A DNA stretch of 59,106 bases from Clostridiales bacterium Firm_05 (lineage in GTDB: Bacteria; Bacillota; Clostridia; Oscillospirales; Ruminococcaceae). Where the stretch lies: positions 1-59,106 of the forward strand of contig LVAK01000020.1 in assembly GCA_001604035.1 (NCBI GenBank), given 5' to 3'. The notes beneath the pieces are model-generated. The model was not told the origin of the DNA. It saw only the letters and a list, made by a program, of their open reading frames with translations, and searched no databases. This document shows positions 39,009 to 48,946 of this stretch, in pieces (the stretch's first letter is position 1; the number at the start of each line of letters is the position of its first letter). A program made the translations under genes and the position numbers.

Positions 39009-40589
39009 TTACTTTTTCTTAGCGAGGTACTTAAAGAAGAATGAATCCTCATACTCTCCGAAGAAGTTATTTCTGAAGCCGTCCTCAAAGAGGTCTATAT
39101 GTTCGGCTTCTATAGCGACCTCGGGGTTATTGCCGTGGTCGATAGTAGTATTGACAGATCTGACGATCTCGTGGTAAGCAGTAAGTCCTCCCACGGAGAG
39201 CAGAATGATTATAGCAGCAGTCTGCTTGATATCCTTGGCCTTGCTTGATTCAGCCAGAGCGCTCATAATGAGTATGAACAGGACGACAAGTCCGGGAATG
39301 GATGCACGCATTACAAAGTCGATGTGGGGACCGAAGCTTATCATCGGAACTATGAGCAGTGTTGCCATTGATACCCAGTAAAGGGGATCACGCTTCTTTC
39401 TTGTATAGATAGCGAAATAGTATACCATGAATTCAAGGAATATAAATAACAGATATGACATTCTGTACCTGTCCATTTCGGTTTTGCGGAAACCGTCTGA
39501 ACTTGAGGAGTTTGATTTCAGGAACAGGAACGACAGCAGAGCCATCATTACGCCGCAGACGGCATTCTGTATGGTAAAGGCTTCCTTAGCGATAGCAATG
39601 GCGTTATCCTTGAACACTTTTTTCTTGTCATAGGACTGGATTATGCGTCTGATACCTATGCAGGCGAGTATAGGCAGCATACCAATCGACGGCAGTGTAC
39701 ATCCCATAAAGCTGAATGCATAGATGAATATGATCGAGCGGTTATCCTTCTGATGCAGCAGCAGGAGCGTTATCACCCATGCGGGGATAGCCTGATTGAA
39801 TACCCAGAAGAGCTGGGTTGTCATTGATGACATCTGGAAGCCGGGCGCCCAGTTTTCAAGGTGGTTGCTTGTGAACCAGAGATGGCCGGTGGAGTTGAAG
39901 AGCACGAAATCTCCGACAGCGTCAAGTCCGCTGAAGCAGATGAAAGCCAGGACTATCCACGGCGAGAACTTCTTGAGGAGACCTGAGATAAGAGTCATTA
40001 CCAGGAGAACTCCGGCCACGCACCAGTAGAAAAGGAAAGTATAAGCTGCTTGCATTCCCCATACCTTTCCGACGCAGGCAGCAGGGAGCCAGAGTGCAAA
40101 GTAGTATATCATTGCTACCGGCTTCTGGAAATAGGGCTGAGTGTCAGTGATGATGACAGGCCAGTCATTGTCCACCAGCTTTTCGAGGATGCCGTTTCTC
40201 CACATATGGTCATAGTTCTGGAAAGCGAATCCGCCTATACCTGAGAGGTATACCCAGATGACAGCCATTGCAGCCATGAGGGCAAGCTTCGGGAGATTTG
40301 CACAGGTTATCTGTGATACGTCCATTTTCGGGGCGCTTTTCAATGCAAGCAGGAGGCCTGCTGTAAGTACAGCAAACATCAGCATTGCAACAGGAGTTTT
40401 CAGCCAGCCGAAGAAGAATATATACATAGGTATTGCAAGATAGATATATCCTAACTGAATGGGAAGGCTTGATGAATCTTTTTTATTAAATTTGGATATT
40501 TTCTTTTTGAATGTTCCGAAAATATCGGTCTTAGGCTTATCAGCCTCTTTTTCAGCTTTTTTTGCTGGAGTTTTCTTTGTTTCAGCCAT
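39009..40589 (-). CDS. Polytopic membrane protein, possible GT-C type glycosyltransferase
   Basis: 526 residues from ATG 40589, which has AAAGGATAATAAA upstream; the track start 40610 would overlap the previous gene. A Lys-rich cytoplasmic N-terminus (KKTPAKKAEKEADKPK) is followed by about eleven or twelve hydrophobic helices. The first large loop has FQNYDHMWRNGILEKLVDND and PVIITDTQPYFQKPV. Acidic residues in a loop after the first helices, as in NYDHMWR, are reminiscent of GT-C enzymes that use polyprenyl-phosphate sugars, but I recognise no named family. Position behind UbiA and phosphatase genes supports a transferase role. Confidence 0.6.
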   Translation of the reverse strand: MAETKKTPAKKAEKEADKPKTDIFGTFKKKISKFNKKDSSSLPIQLGYIYLAIPMYIFFFGWLKTPVAMLMFAVLTAGLLLALKSAPKMDVSQITCANLPKLALMAAMAVIWVYLSGIGGFAFQNYDHMWRNGILEKLVDNDWPVIITDTQPYFQKPVAMIYYFALWLPAACVGKVWGMQAAYTFLFYWCVAGVLLVMTLISGLLKKFSPWIVLAFICFSGLDAVGDFVLFNSTGHLWFTSNHLENWAPGFQMSSMTTQLFWVFNQAIPAWVITLLLLHQKDNRSIIFIYAFSFMGCTLPSIGMLPILACIGIRRIIQSYDKKKVFKDNAIAIAKEAFTIQNAVCGVMMALLSFLFLKSNSSSSDGFRKTEMDRYRMSYLLFIFLEFMVYYFAIYTRKKRDPLYWVSMATLLIVPMISFGPHIDFVMRASIPGLVVLFILIMSALAESSKAKDIKQTAAIIILLSVGGLTAYHEIVRSVNTTIDHGNNPEVAIEAEHIDLFEDGFRNNFFGEYEDSFFFKYLAKKK

Positions 40590-40593
40590 TTTA

Positions 40594-41163
40594 TTATCCT
40601 TTCCGGACATCCCATTCGGTCAGATGTCCTTTGCGGCACAGAAAAGCCTTTTCAGCCAGCTCTGCCATTGGCAGGTCTGACAGCGAATCGGAATAGAAAC
40701 CGCTGACGGTCTCATCGGGATATATCTCCCGGAAACGCTTTACCTTTTCTTTGCCCTTGCAGTTTTCACTGCTGAATTTTCCTGTTTTCATATCCACCTC
40801 TGAGGCGATAAGCTTCTGTATCCCCAGTTCCTTTGCCGGTATCTCAAGCAGGAATGAAGGGGAAGCTGATATCACAACGTCGGTGTCCTGTTTCTGTGCA
40901 GTATACCATGGCATTATCTTCCGGAGGTTCTTCTTCCAGAAGAGCTGTACATCGTTCTGTACATCCGGGACAGATGAGAGGAAGCGGAAGAATATCTCCT
41001 TCCACTCTTTCGTGGAGCATTTCCCCAGCTTATGCTTTACCGCAGCAGTACAGGCCGCCGGAAAGAAGCGAACCATACCGGGGTGGCGTTTCAGCATGAA
41101 GAGGTAAAAATCAACAGTGCTGTCGCCTTTGTAGATAGTACCGTCAAAATCGTATACGTTCAC
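40594..41163 (-). CDS. HAD-IB family phosphatase
   Basis: 189 residues from GTG 41163 (GGAGGT upstream). Motif I is YDFDGTIYKGDST, motif II VVISASPSFLLEIP, and motif IV YSDSLSDLPMAELA. The motifs match HAD subfamily IB phosphatases (phosphoserine phosphatase-like). The start overlaps the end of the UbiA gene by 20 bp. In mycobacteria a phosphatase is needed after the UbiA-type transferase that makes decaprenyl-phosphoryl 5-phosphoribose; this enzyme could remove that 5-phosphate. The role is inferred from context. Confidence 0.85.
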   Translation of the reverse strand: MNVYDFDGTIYKGDSTVDFYLFMLKRHPGMVRFFPAACTAAVKHKLGKCSTKEWKEIFFRFLSSVPDVQNDVQLFWKKNLRKIMPWYTAQKQDTDVVISASPSFLLEIPAKELGIQKLIASEVDMKTGKFSSENCKGKEKVKRFREIYPDETVSGFYSDSLSDLPMAELAEKAFLCRKGHLTEWDVRKG

Positions 41164-42031
41164 TCAGCACCTCCGGGAAATAGATCTGTACGAAGATGAA
41201 GGCGGCATATACTGCGCCCAGCAGAAGCAGCAGCTTGTCTCCCAGGATAACGTCCACAGGATTGCCGTGCTTGTCGCTTTCAAGGTCGTAGGTGTATCTC
41301 ATTATCATAACTATGACCAGCGGAGTGGTGTATATCATACCCGGCAGGGAGCCTGCATCCACGCTCCAGAGGGCATAGAACACAAGGAATATAGCCAGAT
41401 ACATATACATACTGCTGTTCAGGTAGTTCTGTGTATAAAGTCCGAGAACGGAACGGGTGGAGTCGCCGCAGGCTATTTTTTCATTTCTTCGTTTTCCGAA
41501 GGCCATGAAAAGTGAGAGGGCTATTAGGGTAAGGTAGAGCCAGCTTGATATCACGACTTCAGTTATATATGAACCATAGAACATTCTCAGCACAAAGCCT
41601 GAAACGAGAATGACCAGGTCTATTACCGGTTTATTTTTCCAGGACTTGCTGTACATGAAGTTCAGCAGAAGATAGAGCAAAGGAATCAGTCCGCCCGCAC
41701 TTATTCCGCAGATCAGCCAGTTTATGACCAATGCTGCCGCAGTAACTATGCTAAAGAGAACTATGCCTTCGGTCTTTGAGACTGCACCGCTTGCCAGCGG
41801 CCGCTTGCATTTTACCGGATGGAGCCGGTCCTTTTCGATATCGCATAAGTCATTGATGATATATATCGCTGAAGAGCACAGGGCGAACACCAAAAATCCT
41901 GCAGCAAGCTGCACTATGATGTTATCTTTCAGAAAGACGCCGCCGTAGAATGCCGGTATCAGAACGATGAAATTCTTGATCCAGTGCTTGATACGCATGA
42001 GCGTGCAGTAGGATCTGATTTTTCCTATCAT
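41144..42031 (-). CDS. UbiA prenyltransferase family protein, polyprenyl-phosphate phosphoribosyltransferase-like
   Basis: 295 residues, about eight or nine membrane helices. It begins with YCTLMRIKHWIKNFIVLIP, and the first Asp-rich motif is NDLCDIEKDRLHPVKCKRP, the form typical of decaprenyl-phosphate phosphoribosyltransferase-like UbiA members rather than quinone enzymes. The second Asp motif region is near YTYDLESDKHGNPVDVILGD. It probably transfers 5-phosphoribose to a lipid phosphate. First gene of a three-gene operon with the phosphatase and the membrane protein. Confidence 0.82.
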   Translation of the reverse strand: MIGKIRSYCTLMRIKHWIKNFIVLIPAFYGGVFLKDNIIVQLAAGFLVFALCSSAIYIINDLCDIEKDRLHPVKCKRPLASGAVSKTEGIVLFSIVTAAALVINWLICGISAGGLIPLLYLLLNFMYSKSWKNKPVIDLVILVSGFVLRMFYGSYITEVVISSWLYLTLIALSLFMAFGKRRNEKIACGDSTRSVLGLYTQNYLNSSMYMYLAIFLVFYALWSVDAGSLPGMIYTTPLVIVMIMRYTYDLESDKHGNPVDVILGDKLLLLLGAVYAAFIFVQIYFPEVLSERIRF

Positions 42032-42125
42032 ATTCTTCCCCTTGATCTATCGGATTTATTGATATTAAATAAGGACTTTTTGTCACTGACAGACCGGTCC
42101 TGTTATCAATAGTCATACAAATATA

Positions 42126-42154
42126 ATTATATCAATTTTACAGTGCTTTGTCAA
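42126..42154 (-). promoter_or_regulatory. Promoter of the UbiA operon
   Basis: Minus strand TTGACA (42154-42149), 17-nt spacer, TATAAT (42131-42126). Confidence 0.75.
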
Positions 42155-42235
42155 TAGCAGAAGTGACGGAAACGCCTGTATTTGAAGCCTTCACATATAT
42201 AAGACGTATGAGCATCAGTTTTCTCTTGCAGAAAT

Positions 42236-42268
42236 GAAAAAAATCCGGACTTCATACAGAAGTCCGGA
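42236..42268 (-). terminator. Terminator of the sugar-binding protein gene
   Basis: TCCGGACTTC/GAAGTCCGGA perfect 10-bp stem with a run of T on the minus strand, 12 bp after the stop. Confidence 0.85.
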
Positions 42269-42280
42269 AAATATCTTATG

Positions 42281-43417
42281 TTATTTTACCTTTGACAGAT
42301 ACTTGCCATCGTCATTCCACTTATAGAGATCTGTTTCAACAAGGAGCTGAAGGTTATCCTTAGTTATAACATAAGGAACGAGCAGATAGGACTGAACGTA
42401 CTTCTTACCATTGTTGTAGGAGCCTGTATCATAGGTAACTTCCATAGGAAGGGAATCTACAAGGCCTGCTGCCGGTACATTTCCTTCGAGGATAGTCTTA
42501 CATACTTCAAATGTTACGAGTGTGAGGTCGTTGAGGTTCTTATATACAGTCATAGCCTGTTTTCCGTCAACGATATTGCGGAGGTTCTCTTCGTCTCCGT
42601 CCTGGCCGGTTATGATAGGCTGATTTGAACCGTTATATGTGGAATCGATAGCCTGAGTAACTCCGAGAGCAGTTGAGTCATTGGAGCAGATCACAGCATC
42701 GAGCTGTGTTCCGGAAGGATAATTGGCATTAAGATTCTTTTCCATATCTTTCTTTGCGTTTTCAGGGAGCCAGTCTGTTGTTGCGACCTGTTCAAATGTA
42801 GTCTTTCCGGATCTGACATTGAGCTTGCCGCTGTCGATGTAGTTTACGAGGGTATCATAAGCCCCGTTGAAGAAATATCTTGCATTGTTATCAGCCAGAT
42901 CGCCGCCGACAAATTCGATGTTGTAAGGGCCGCTCGTATCATCAAGCTGGAGCTGTTCCTTTATATATTCTCCCTGGAGCTTGCCTACCGTAGCATTATC
43001 AAAGGATACATAGTATGTAATAGCTTCTGTACCCATAATGAGTCTGTCATACGAAACAACAGGGATATTCTTTGCCTTTGCGTCATCGAGTGTCTTTGAA
43101 AGTTCTTTTCCGTCAACAGCTGCGATCAGGAGCAGATCAACATCTTTTGATATAAGGCCTATTACATCGTTGTTCTGCTTTGTAGCGTTGTTGTCAGAAT
43201 AAGTAAGGATAACATTGTATCCTGCTTCCTCAAATTTATTTTTGAGAAACTCGCCGTCAGAATTCCAACGCTCAAGGTTCTGAGCCGGCATTGCTATACC
43301 GATAGTTTTATCGCCGGGGTTTGATACAGCAGATTCTGAGCTGGATGAAGTCTTTCCACAGGCTGCGAGGGAGCCGCCCATGACCAATGCTGTTATTGTT
43401 GCAATAACTTTTTTCAT
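42281..43417 (-). CDS. Sugar-binding lipoprotein (xylose/multiple-sugar type, ChvE-like)
   Basis: 378 residues. Lipobox GSLAACGK near residue 20 marks a lipoprotein. The periplasmic-binding-protein type I fold shows IGIAMPAQNLERWNSDGEFL, DLLLIAAVDGKEL, IPVVSYDRLI, ICSNDSTALGVTQAI and ITGQDGDEENLRNI, the pattern of ChvE/xylose-type binding proteins. It would capture monosaccharides outside the cell for an ABC importer or a sensor. No ATPase or permease lies beside it; the gene is alone between its own promoter and terminator. AAGGAGG precedes the ATG. Confidence 0.88.
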   Translation of the reverse strand: MKKVIATITALVMGGSLAACGKTSSSSESAVSNPGDKTIGIAMPAQNLERWNSDGEFLKNKFEEAGYNVILTYSDNNATKQNNDVIGLISKDVDLLLIAAVDGKELSKTLDDAKAKNIPVVSYDRLIMGTEAITYYVSFDNATVGKLQGEYIKEQLQLDDTSGPYNIEFVGGDLADNNARYFFNGAYDTLVNYIDSGKLNVRSGKTTFEQVATTDWLPENAKKDMEKNLNANYPSGTQLDAVICSNDSTALGVTQAIDSTYNGSNQPIITGQDGDEENLRNIVDGKQAMTVYKNLNDLTLVTFEVCKTILEGNVPAAGLVDSLPMEVTYDTGSYNNGKKYVQSYLLVPYVITKDNLQLLVETDLYKWNDDGKYLSKVK

Positions 43418-43479
43418 ATCTGATTTCCTCCTTAAAATTGTTACCCCCCATAGAATGTCAAAAACATTTTTACATTATT

Positions 43480-43508
43480 ATTCTACACCGAAAAATAGCC
43501 ATTGTCAA
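43480..43508 (-). promoter_or_regulatory. Promoter of the sugar-binding protein gene
   Basis: Minus strand TTGACA (43508-43503), 17-nt spacer, TAGAAT (43485-43480). The transcript would carry TGGGGGGTAAC before the ribosome site. The rest of 43418-43787 is AT-rich with nothing recognisable. Confidence 0.7.
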
Positions 43509-43787
43509 TATGTTTTGATATATTTTAGTGAAATGAATAACTAAATATATGTCCTTGTGTGCAAACCGACGATGAATTATTAATAGTTGTCAAACAGATA
43601 ATTAAAAAAATATGAATTATCTTGCACAGAGGGATTTTGCCTTATACCGATAGCTTTATATGAAATTGTAACGATTATACCATATGTAATTATTTGAGGA
43701 AATTATATTATGAAAAATTTTTTATCGATCATTCGGAGAAATCTAAAAAAATCTTTACTTATTGTTAATAAAGTAAGTTGATGCTCA

Positions 43788-44396
43788 TTATTTTTTTGTG
43801 GGGGGATCTCTTCTGATGTCCTGATAGAAAAGTCCGTGTTTTGTGCAGTACCAGACCAGTCTGCCGGAGCGGTAAAGCGGGAGATGCACCTGCACTCCCC
43901 ATTCCGGGTACTGTTTGAACAGCATTGCAGCGCTGTCTGAAACATAGGCAACGAAGGAGATATAGTGCTCTTTGGTCATTTCATGCTCCGAGGTCACGGA
44001 CCATTCTCCGCCGATATCTTCTGTAATGAGACGGTCATTATCTTCTGCCTTCTGCGGCTCAAGCGGAGAAAGCTTATTTCCGCAGCAGGTAATATCTGTA
44101 TCCGATGAAGATGTGATGATATTTCCACATTCTTTGCATACGTAAAATCTGAGTTTTTTCATATTTCCTTTCTCTCTTTCATTTTTATTGATCTCCCCTG
44201 TCAGCAGTGAGCGGATATCGGTACCGAAGATATCTGCTATCTGTGAGAGCAGGGAGATGTCAGGGCAGCCGTTGCCGCACTCCCATTTTGATACGGCCTT
44301 ATCGCTGACGTTAAGGCTTTCCGCAAGCTGCTTCTGAGTAAGTCCAGAGGCAGTCCTGAATTTTTTAATAAGTATACCTGTTTTTATCTGATCCAA
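43788..44396 (-). CDS. XRE-family regulator fused to a desulfoferrodoxin-like domain
   Basis: 202 residues. The N-terminus is an XRE helix-turn-helix (SGLTQKQLAESLNVSDKAVS, KWECGNGCPDI). Then comes a desulforedoxin-like knot (YVCKECGNIITSS, CCGNKLSPLEP). It is followed by a segment resembling the superoxide-reductase (neelaredoxin) fold (EWSVTSEHEMTKEHYISFVA, then YCTKHGLFYQDI). It may sense oxidants or iron and regulate nearby genes. I place the start at TTG 44396, because GAGGTG lies 6 bases upstream and the family usually begins MDQIK; the track uses GTG 44405. Confidence 0.75.
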   Translation of the reverse strand: MDQIKTGILIKKFRTASGLTQKQLAESLNVSDKAVSKWECGNGCPDISLLSQIADIFGTDIRSLLTGEINKNEREKGNMKKLRFYVCKECGNIITSSSDTDITCCGNKLSPLEPQKAEDNDRLITEDIGGEWSVTSEHEMTKEHYISFVAYVSDSAAMLFKQYPEWGVQVHLPLYRSGRLVWYCTKHGLFYQDIRRDPPTKK

Positions 44397-44508
44397 AATT
44401 ATCACCTCAATGTTATGTGAAGCAGTCCTGTGGCTGTGTTTTTATTCTACACTGTCTCTGCTGAAAAGTCAATCTACGCTCCGTAGATTGGTGTTAGACA
44501 GAAGGCAG

Positions 44509-44626
44509 TGGTATAAGCGTGATGCTTATACAGAAGTACATGACAATTACTCGGGGAAAACCTTTCTGAGGAAAGGGTTTACCTCAATAATCGCAGTAAA
44601 CATTCTATATGTATACCATGGTTAAT
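44509..44626. mobile_element. MITE-like inverted-repeat element, copy C (short)
   Basis: Left end GTGGTATAAGCGTGATGCTTATACAGAAGTACATG, with a right end in inverse (CATTCTATATGTATACCATG). The interior ACTCGGGGAAAACCTTTCTG continues AGGAAAGG and forms a hairpin identical to copy D. Confidence 0.55.
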
Positions 44627-44719
44627 ACGGCGTTTTTTTGCGGAATGTCACCATTTTACCATTAATGTCATAAAAATAATATACTAAAATGCAGGTATAA
44701 TGTATATTATTCTTGAAAT

Positions 44720-44770
44720 AATTGAACCGTATGCTCATATTTTGGGCAAATAATATGTAGGCGGTTCTTG
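44720..44770 (+). promoter_or_regulatory. Leader hairpin before the GH9/GH16 gene
   Basis: GAACCG and ATATT pair with AATAT and CGGTTC around TTGGGCA, just upstream of the ribosome site GAGGGAG. TATAAT at 44696-44701 may be the -10 box, but I see no good -35 box. Confidence 0.3.
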
Positions 44771-44790
44771 GATCGAGAGGGAGTAAAATT

Positions 44791-47700
44791 ATGAAGAAAC
44801 ATTATTTGAAGCGCTGTGCAGCTGCTCTGGCCGCCTGCTCAATGATGGCAGCAGCTATCCCGAATATCCCGACAGTTGTTGCAAGCGCAGCAGAAAATAT
44901 CATCAAGAATTCCACATTTGAATCCGGCACGACCGGATGGGGCACCTACAAGGAGAGCGGCGGAAGCTGTACACTCACTACTGAGAGCGGAAAACTTGCT
45001 CTTAAGGTAAACAGTGTCGGAACAAAGAATTATGCTGTACAGTTTTCATATTCTGTAGTACCGCTTTACAAGAATGGTAAATATCGTTTATCCTATGATA
45101 TCTCCTGTACTACAAATCGTTTTGTTGAATGCATGATCCAGCAGAACGGCGGAACCTATCAGGCTTATACATGGGAGGGCCTTGACATTGGCCCTACAGC
45201 TAAGACTGTAGAAAAGACCTTCACTATGGAGTACGATACAGATATCATGGCTAAGCTCTGCTTCAACTGCGGAGATCAGGAAGCTGATCCGGATCTTCCG
45301 GCACATACAATCTACCTTGATAATGTTGTGCTGGAGCTTCTCAATCCGAATGAAGTTGATATGAGCAGCGAAACTACATATCAGCCTGATATCAACATAA
45401 ATCAGGTGGGATATACCCCAGATGCCAAGAAAACGGCTGTATTCCGCAATGTAAATGGCGGAAAGTTCTCTGTTGTAAATGCTTCCACAAAGCAGGTCGT
45501 TCTTACAGACGATCTTCAGGGACCAAAGAGCAACTCCTCAGCAGGAGAGACTAACTATATCGGAGACTTCTCAAGCGTTACTGCTGCAGGCAAATACTAT
45601 ATAACCTGCGACGGACTTGATAATTCATATACATTTGAGATCGGAAACAATGTATATAATAACCTTCTTGATGATTCCGTAAAGATGCTTTATTTACAGC
45701 GCTGCGGAACTAAAGTTAATGATGCAACCTTCGGCCACGATGCCTGCCATACCTCACTTGCAACCGTTTACGGTACAAATCAGAAGATCGACGTAAGCGG
45801 CGGCTGGCATGACGCCGGTGATTACGGACGTTATGTCGTTCCGGCAGCCAAAGCTGTGGCCGACCTGCTTTACGCTTATGGAGCTAACCCCTCGCTCTAC
45901 AGCGATAATATCGGCATCCCCGAAAGCGGAAACGGCACTCCTGATATACTGGATGAAGCTCGTTTCGAGCTGGAGTGGATGCTGAAGATGCAGGCCTCAA
46001 ACGGCGGTGTTTACCACAAGGTAAGCTGTGCAAATTTCCCGGGCTTCGTAATGCCTACAGAGGAGACAGGAGAGCTCATCGTAACTCCTGTTTCAACTAC
46101 TGCTACAGCAAACTTCTGTGCTTCAATGGCTCTTGCATATGAGTTCTACAAGAATGTTGACAGCACATTTGCAAACAAGTGCCTCAGCGCTGCTGAGAAG
46201 GCATGGGCTTACTTAGAGGCAAATCCCAACTATCAGCTTACAAATCCGTCAAATATCGTTACCGGCAACTATGCTGATTTCAGCAAGAACGACAGCGACG
46301 AGCGTTACTGGGCAGCAGCTCAGATGTACAGAGCTACAGGAAGCAGCAAGTACAAGTCAGCTGTTGAGAATATGACAGTGAAAAAAGGTCTTGACTGGTC
46401 TACAGTAGGTGACTACGGCAATATCGCCCTCGTTACCATGAAGGACATTGACAAGAATTCAAGCTTATACAAGAACGCTAAGGATACTATCGTCAGCCAG
46501 GCTGATGAGCTCCTCAGCACTTCAAACAGCCAGAGCTACGGCGTTGCAATCACAAAGTATGACTGGGGCAGCAACATGACTATTGCCAATGCAGGTATCT
46601 ATATGGCTCTTGCATACCAGCTCACAGGCGACAAGAGCTACCTTGCAGGCGCAGACAGCCAGCTCAACTACCTCCTGGGAACAAATCCGCTCGGAACAAG
46701 CTTCGTAACCGGTTATGGTACAGTATCTCCCGAGCATCCTCATCACCGTCCTTCAGTAGCTAAGAACAAGGCTATGAAGGGTATGCTGGTCGGCGGTGTT
46801 GACCAGAGCCTTGAGGATGACGCTGCAGTAGCTTACTGTGCTGATGCACCGGCAGCTAAGTGCTATGTTGATAACGACGGAAGCTATTCCACAAATGAGA
46901 TCACTATTTACTGGAACTCCCCTCTTACATACCTCATGACACTGACAGAGAGTGATACCGGCAGTGTTGTTATCGATGATCCGCCTTATGACGGCAGCAC
47001 AAAATGGGGCGATGCTGACTGTGACAGCTTTGTAAAGATGAACGATGCTGTCCTTGTTATGCAGTCACTTTCAAATGCTGATAAATACGGCGAGAACGGC
47101 TCCGAGTCAACACATATCAAAGCTCAGGGCTCATTCAATGCCGATGTTTATAACCACGGCGATAATCTCACTCCTATGGATGCGCTCACTATCCAGAAGT
47201 ACCTTCTCGGAATAGTAAAGACTCTCCCTGAGTCTTATAAGCAGGGATATGATCCTATAGTTACAACAACAACTATTGCAAGAACAACAACTACTACCAC
47301 CACAACAACTACCACAACTACAAGAGCTGCTACCACTACAACAAAGCCAGGCAACAACATCCCTGACCGTGGAACACCTATGGATTCCAGCGCTGATCTG
47401 GTCGCTGATTTCAGAAAGGGACAGCCATCAACATTCATGGCTTCCGACGGCTGGTCAAACCAGAGTATGTTCAACTGCTTCTGGCATAAGGAGAATACAA
47501 CTTATGACGGCGGCGTTCTCAACCTGGTGATCGACCAGAAGAGATCAGATTCAAAGTATCCTGATTCTGCAAAGTATCCATATTCCGCAGGTGAGTACAG
47601 AACTAAGGACTTCTACGGCTACGGCTACTATGAGACATCAATGCAGGCTATAAAGAATGACGGCGTTGTATCCTCATTCTTCACCTACACAGGAGAGTCC

Positions 47701-48792
47701 GACAAGAACCCATGGGATGAGATCGATATCGAGATCCTCGGTAAGGATACCACAAAGGTTCAGTTCAACTACTTCACAAACGGCCAGGGCGATCATGAGT
47801 TCTTATATGACCTTGGATTCGATGCTTCTGAGGCATTCCACACATTCGGATTTGACTGGCAGCCCGATCATATCACATGGTACGTAGACGGCAAGGCTGT
47901 ACACACAGCTACTCAGAATATCCCAAGCACACCTGGTAAGATCATGATGAATGTATGGCCGGGTACAGGCGTTGACAACTGGCTCAAGGCTTTCAACGGC
48001 AGAACTCCTCTTACAGCACGTTATCAGTGGGTAACATATAAGAAGAACGGCAACAGCAATAATAATAACAATAACAACAATAATAACAACAACAATAACA
48101 ATAATAACAGCAGCGGAACTATCAACAACAATGCAACAATGGTCGCTGACTTCAGAAAGGGACAGCCTTCAACATTCATGGCTTCCGACGGCTGGTCAAA
48201 CCAGAGTATGTTCAACTGCTTCTGGCATAAGGAGAATACATCCTATGACGGCGGCGTTCTCAACCTGACTATAGATCAGAGAAGATACGATTCAAAGTAT
48301 CCTGATTCTGCAAAGTATCCATATTCCGCAGGCGAGTACAGAACTAAGGACTTCTACGGCTTTGGCTACTATGAGACATCTATGCAGGCCATAAAGAATG
48401 ACGGTGTTGTATCCTCATTCTTCACCTACACAGGTGAGTCCGACAATAACCCATGGGATGAGATCGATGTTGAGATCCTCGGTAAGGACACAACAAAGGT
48501 ACAGTTCAATTACTTCTCAAACAGCAAGGGCGAGCACGAGTTCACATATGACCTCGGATTCGACGCTTCTCAGGGATTCCACACATACGGCTTTGACTGG
48601 CAGCGTGACCACATCACATGGTATGTAGACGGCAAGCCCGTACACACAGCTTATCAGGATATCCCACAGACTCCCGGAAAGATCATGATGAATGTATGGC
48701 CGGGAACAGGTGTTGATGAATGGCTCAAGCCTTTCAACGGCAGAACTCCTCTCACAGCTCGCTACCAGTGGGTAACATACAACAAACAATAA
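44791..48792 (+). CDS. Multidomain secreted glucanase: CBM4-like, GH9, dockerin, GH16, GH16
   Basis: 1333 residues. Signal peptide about 1-33. A CBM4/9-like beta-sandwich follows ([17 protein letters not shown]), then an Ig-like N-domain ([20 protein letters not shown]). The GH9 endoglucanase domain (about 290-725) has [13 protein letters not shown] with the catalytic Asp, PHHRPS, and [12 protein letters not shown] with the proton-donor Glu. A dockerin lies inside the chain (about 738-815, [15 protein letters not shown] ... [13 protein letters not shown]). A Thr-rich linker leads to two nearly identical GH16 lichenase-type domains ([12 protein letters not shown] and [12 protein letters not shown]) separated by a 17-Asn linker. 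The enzyme should combine cellulose and mixed-linkage glucan cleavage on the cellulosome. GAGGGAG precedes the ATG. Confidence 0.95.
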   Translation: MKKHYLKRCAAALAACSMMAAAIPNIPTVVASAAENIIKNSTFESGTTGWGTYKESGGSCTLTTESGKLALKVNSVGTKNYAVQFSYSVVPLYKNGKYRLSYDISCTTNRFVECMIQQNGGTYQAYTWEGLDIGPTAKTVEKTFTMEYDTDIMAKLCFNCGDQEADPDLPAHTIYLDNVVLELLNPNEVDMSSETTYQPDININQVGYTPDAKKTAVFRNVNGGKFSVVNASTKQVVLTDDLQGPKSNSSAGETNYIGDFSSVTAAGKYYITCDGLDNSYTFEIGNNVYNNLLDDSVKMLYLQRCGTKVNDATFGHDACHTSLATVYGTNQKIDVSGGWHDAGDYGRYVVPAAKAVADLLYAYGANPSLYSDNIGIPESGNGTPDILDEARFELEWMLKMQASNGGVYHKVSCANFPGFVMPTEETGELIVTPVSTTATANFCASMALAYEFYKNVDSTFANKCLSAAEKAWAYLEANPNYQLTNPSNIVTGNYADFSKNDSDERYWAAAQMYRATGSSKYKSAVENMTVKKGLDWSTVGDYGNIALVTMKDIDKNSSLYKNAKDTIVSQADELLSTSNSQSYGVAITKYDWGSNMTIANAGIYMALAYQLTGDKSYLAGADSQLNYLLGTNPLGTSFVTGYGTVSPEHPHHRPSVAKNKAMKGMLVGGVDQSLEDDAAVAYCADAPAAKCYVDNDGSYSTNEITIYWNSPLTYLMTLTESDTGSVVIDDPPYDGSTKWGDADCDSFVKMNDAVLVMQSLSNADKYGENGSESTHIKAQGSFNADVYNHGDNLTPMDALTIQKYLLGIVKTLPESYKQGYDPIVTTTTIARTTTTTTTTTTTTTRAATTTTKPGNNIPDRGTPMDSSADLVADFRKGQPSTFMASDGWSNQSMFNCFWHKENTTYDGGVLNLVIDQKRSDSKYPDSAKYPYSAGEYRTKDFYGYGYYETSMQAIKNDGVVSSFFTYTGESDKNPWDEIDIEILGKDTTKVQFNYFTNGQGDHEFLYDLGFDASEAFHTFGFDWQPDHITWYVDGKAVHTATQNIPSTPGKIMMNVWPGTGVDNWLKAFNGRTPLTARYQWVTYKKNGNSNNNNNNNNNNNNNNNNNSSGTINNNATMVADFRKGQPSTFMASDGWSNQSMFNCFWHKENTSYDGGVLNLTIDQRRYDSKYPDSAKYPYSAGEYRTKDFYGFGYYETSMQAIKNDGVVSSFFTYTGESDNNPWDEIDVEILGKDTTKVQFNYFSNSKGEHEFTYDLGFDASQGFHTYGFDWQRDHITWYVDGKPVHTAYQDIPQTPGKIMMNVWPGTGVDEWLKPFNGRTPLTARYQWVTYNKQ
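47392..48790 (+). repeat. Tandem duplication of the GH16 domain
   Basis: Two copies of about 640 bp, offset 741 bp (GTCGCTGATTTCAGAAAGGG at 47401 and its near-copy at 48142), very similar at DNA level. Seventeen AAT/AAC codons lie between them. The duplication looks recent or gene-converted and could recombine to one copy. Confidence 0.9.
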
Positions 48793-48819
48793 TTACCACC
48801 TCCCAAGTGTGTAAATAGC

Positions 48820-48855
48820 GAAAACTTCCTCCGCCCTACAGCGGAGGAAGTTTTC
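48820..48855. terminator. Terminator of the GH9/GH16 gene
   Basis: GAAAACTTCCTCCGC-cctaca-GCGGAGGAAGTTTTC, a perfect 15-bp stem ending in T residues. Confidence 0.85.
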
Positions 48856-48894
48856 ATTTAACTCCGATATTCATATAATGGATACCATATTTTT

Positions 48895-48931
48895 ACAAAA
48901 AAGCTCCTCCCATGATCATGGGAGGAGCTTT
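48895..48931 (-). terminator. Terminator of the YfhO-family gene
   Basis: AAGCTCCTCCCATG/CATGGGAGGAGCTT long palindrome with a T run on the minus strand, just after the stop at 48947. Confidence 0.8.
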
Positions 48932-48946
48932 GTCAGTGATACATTA

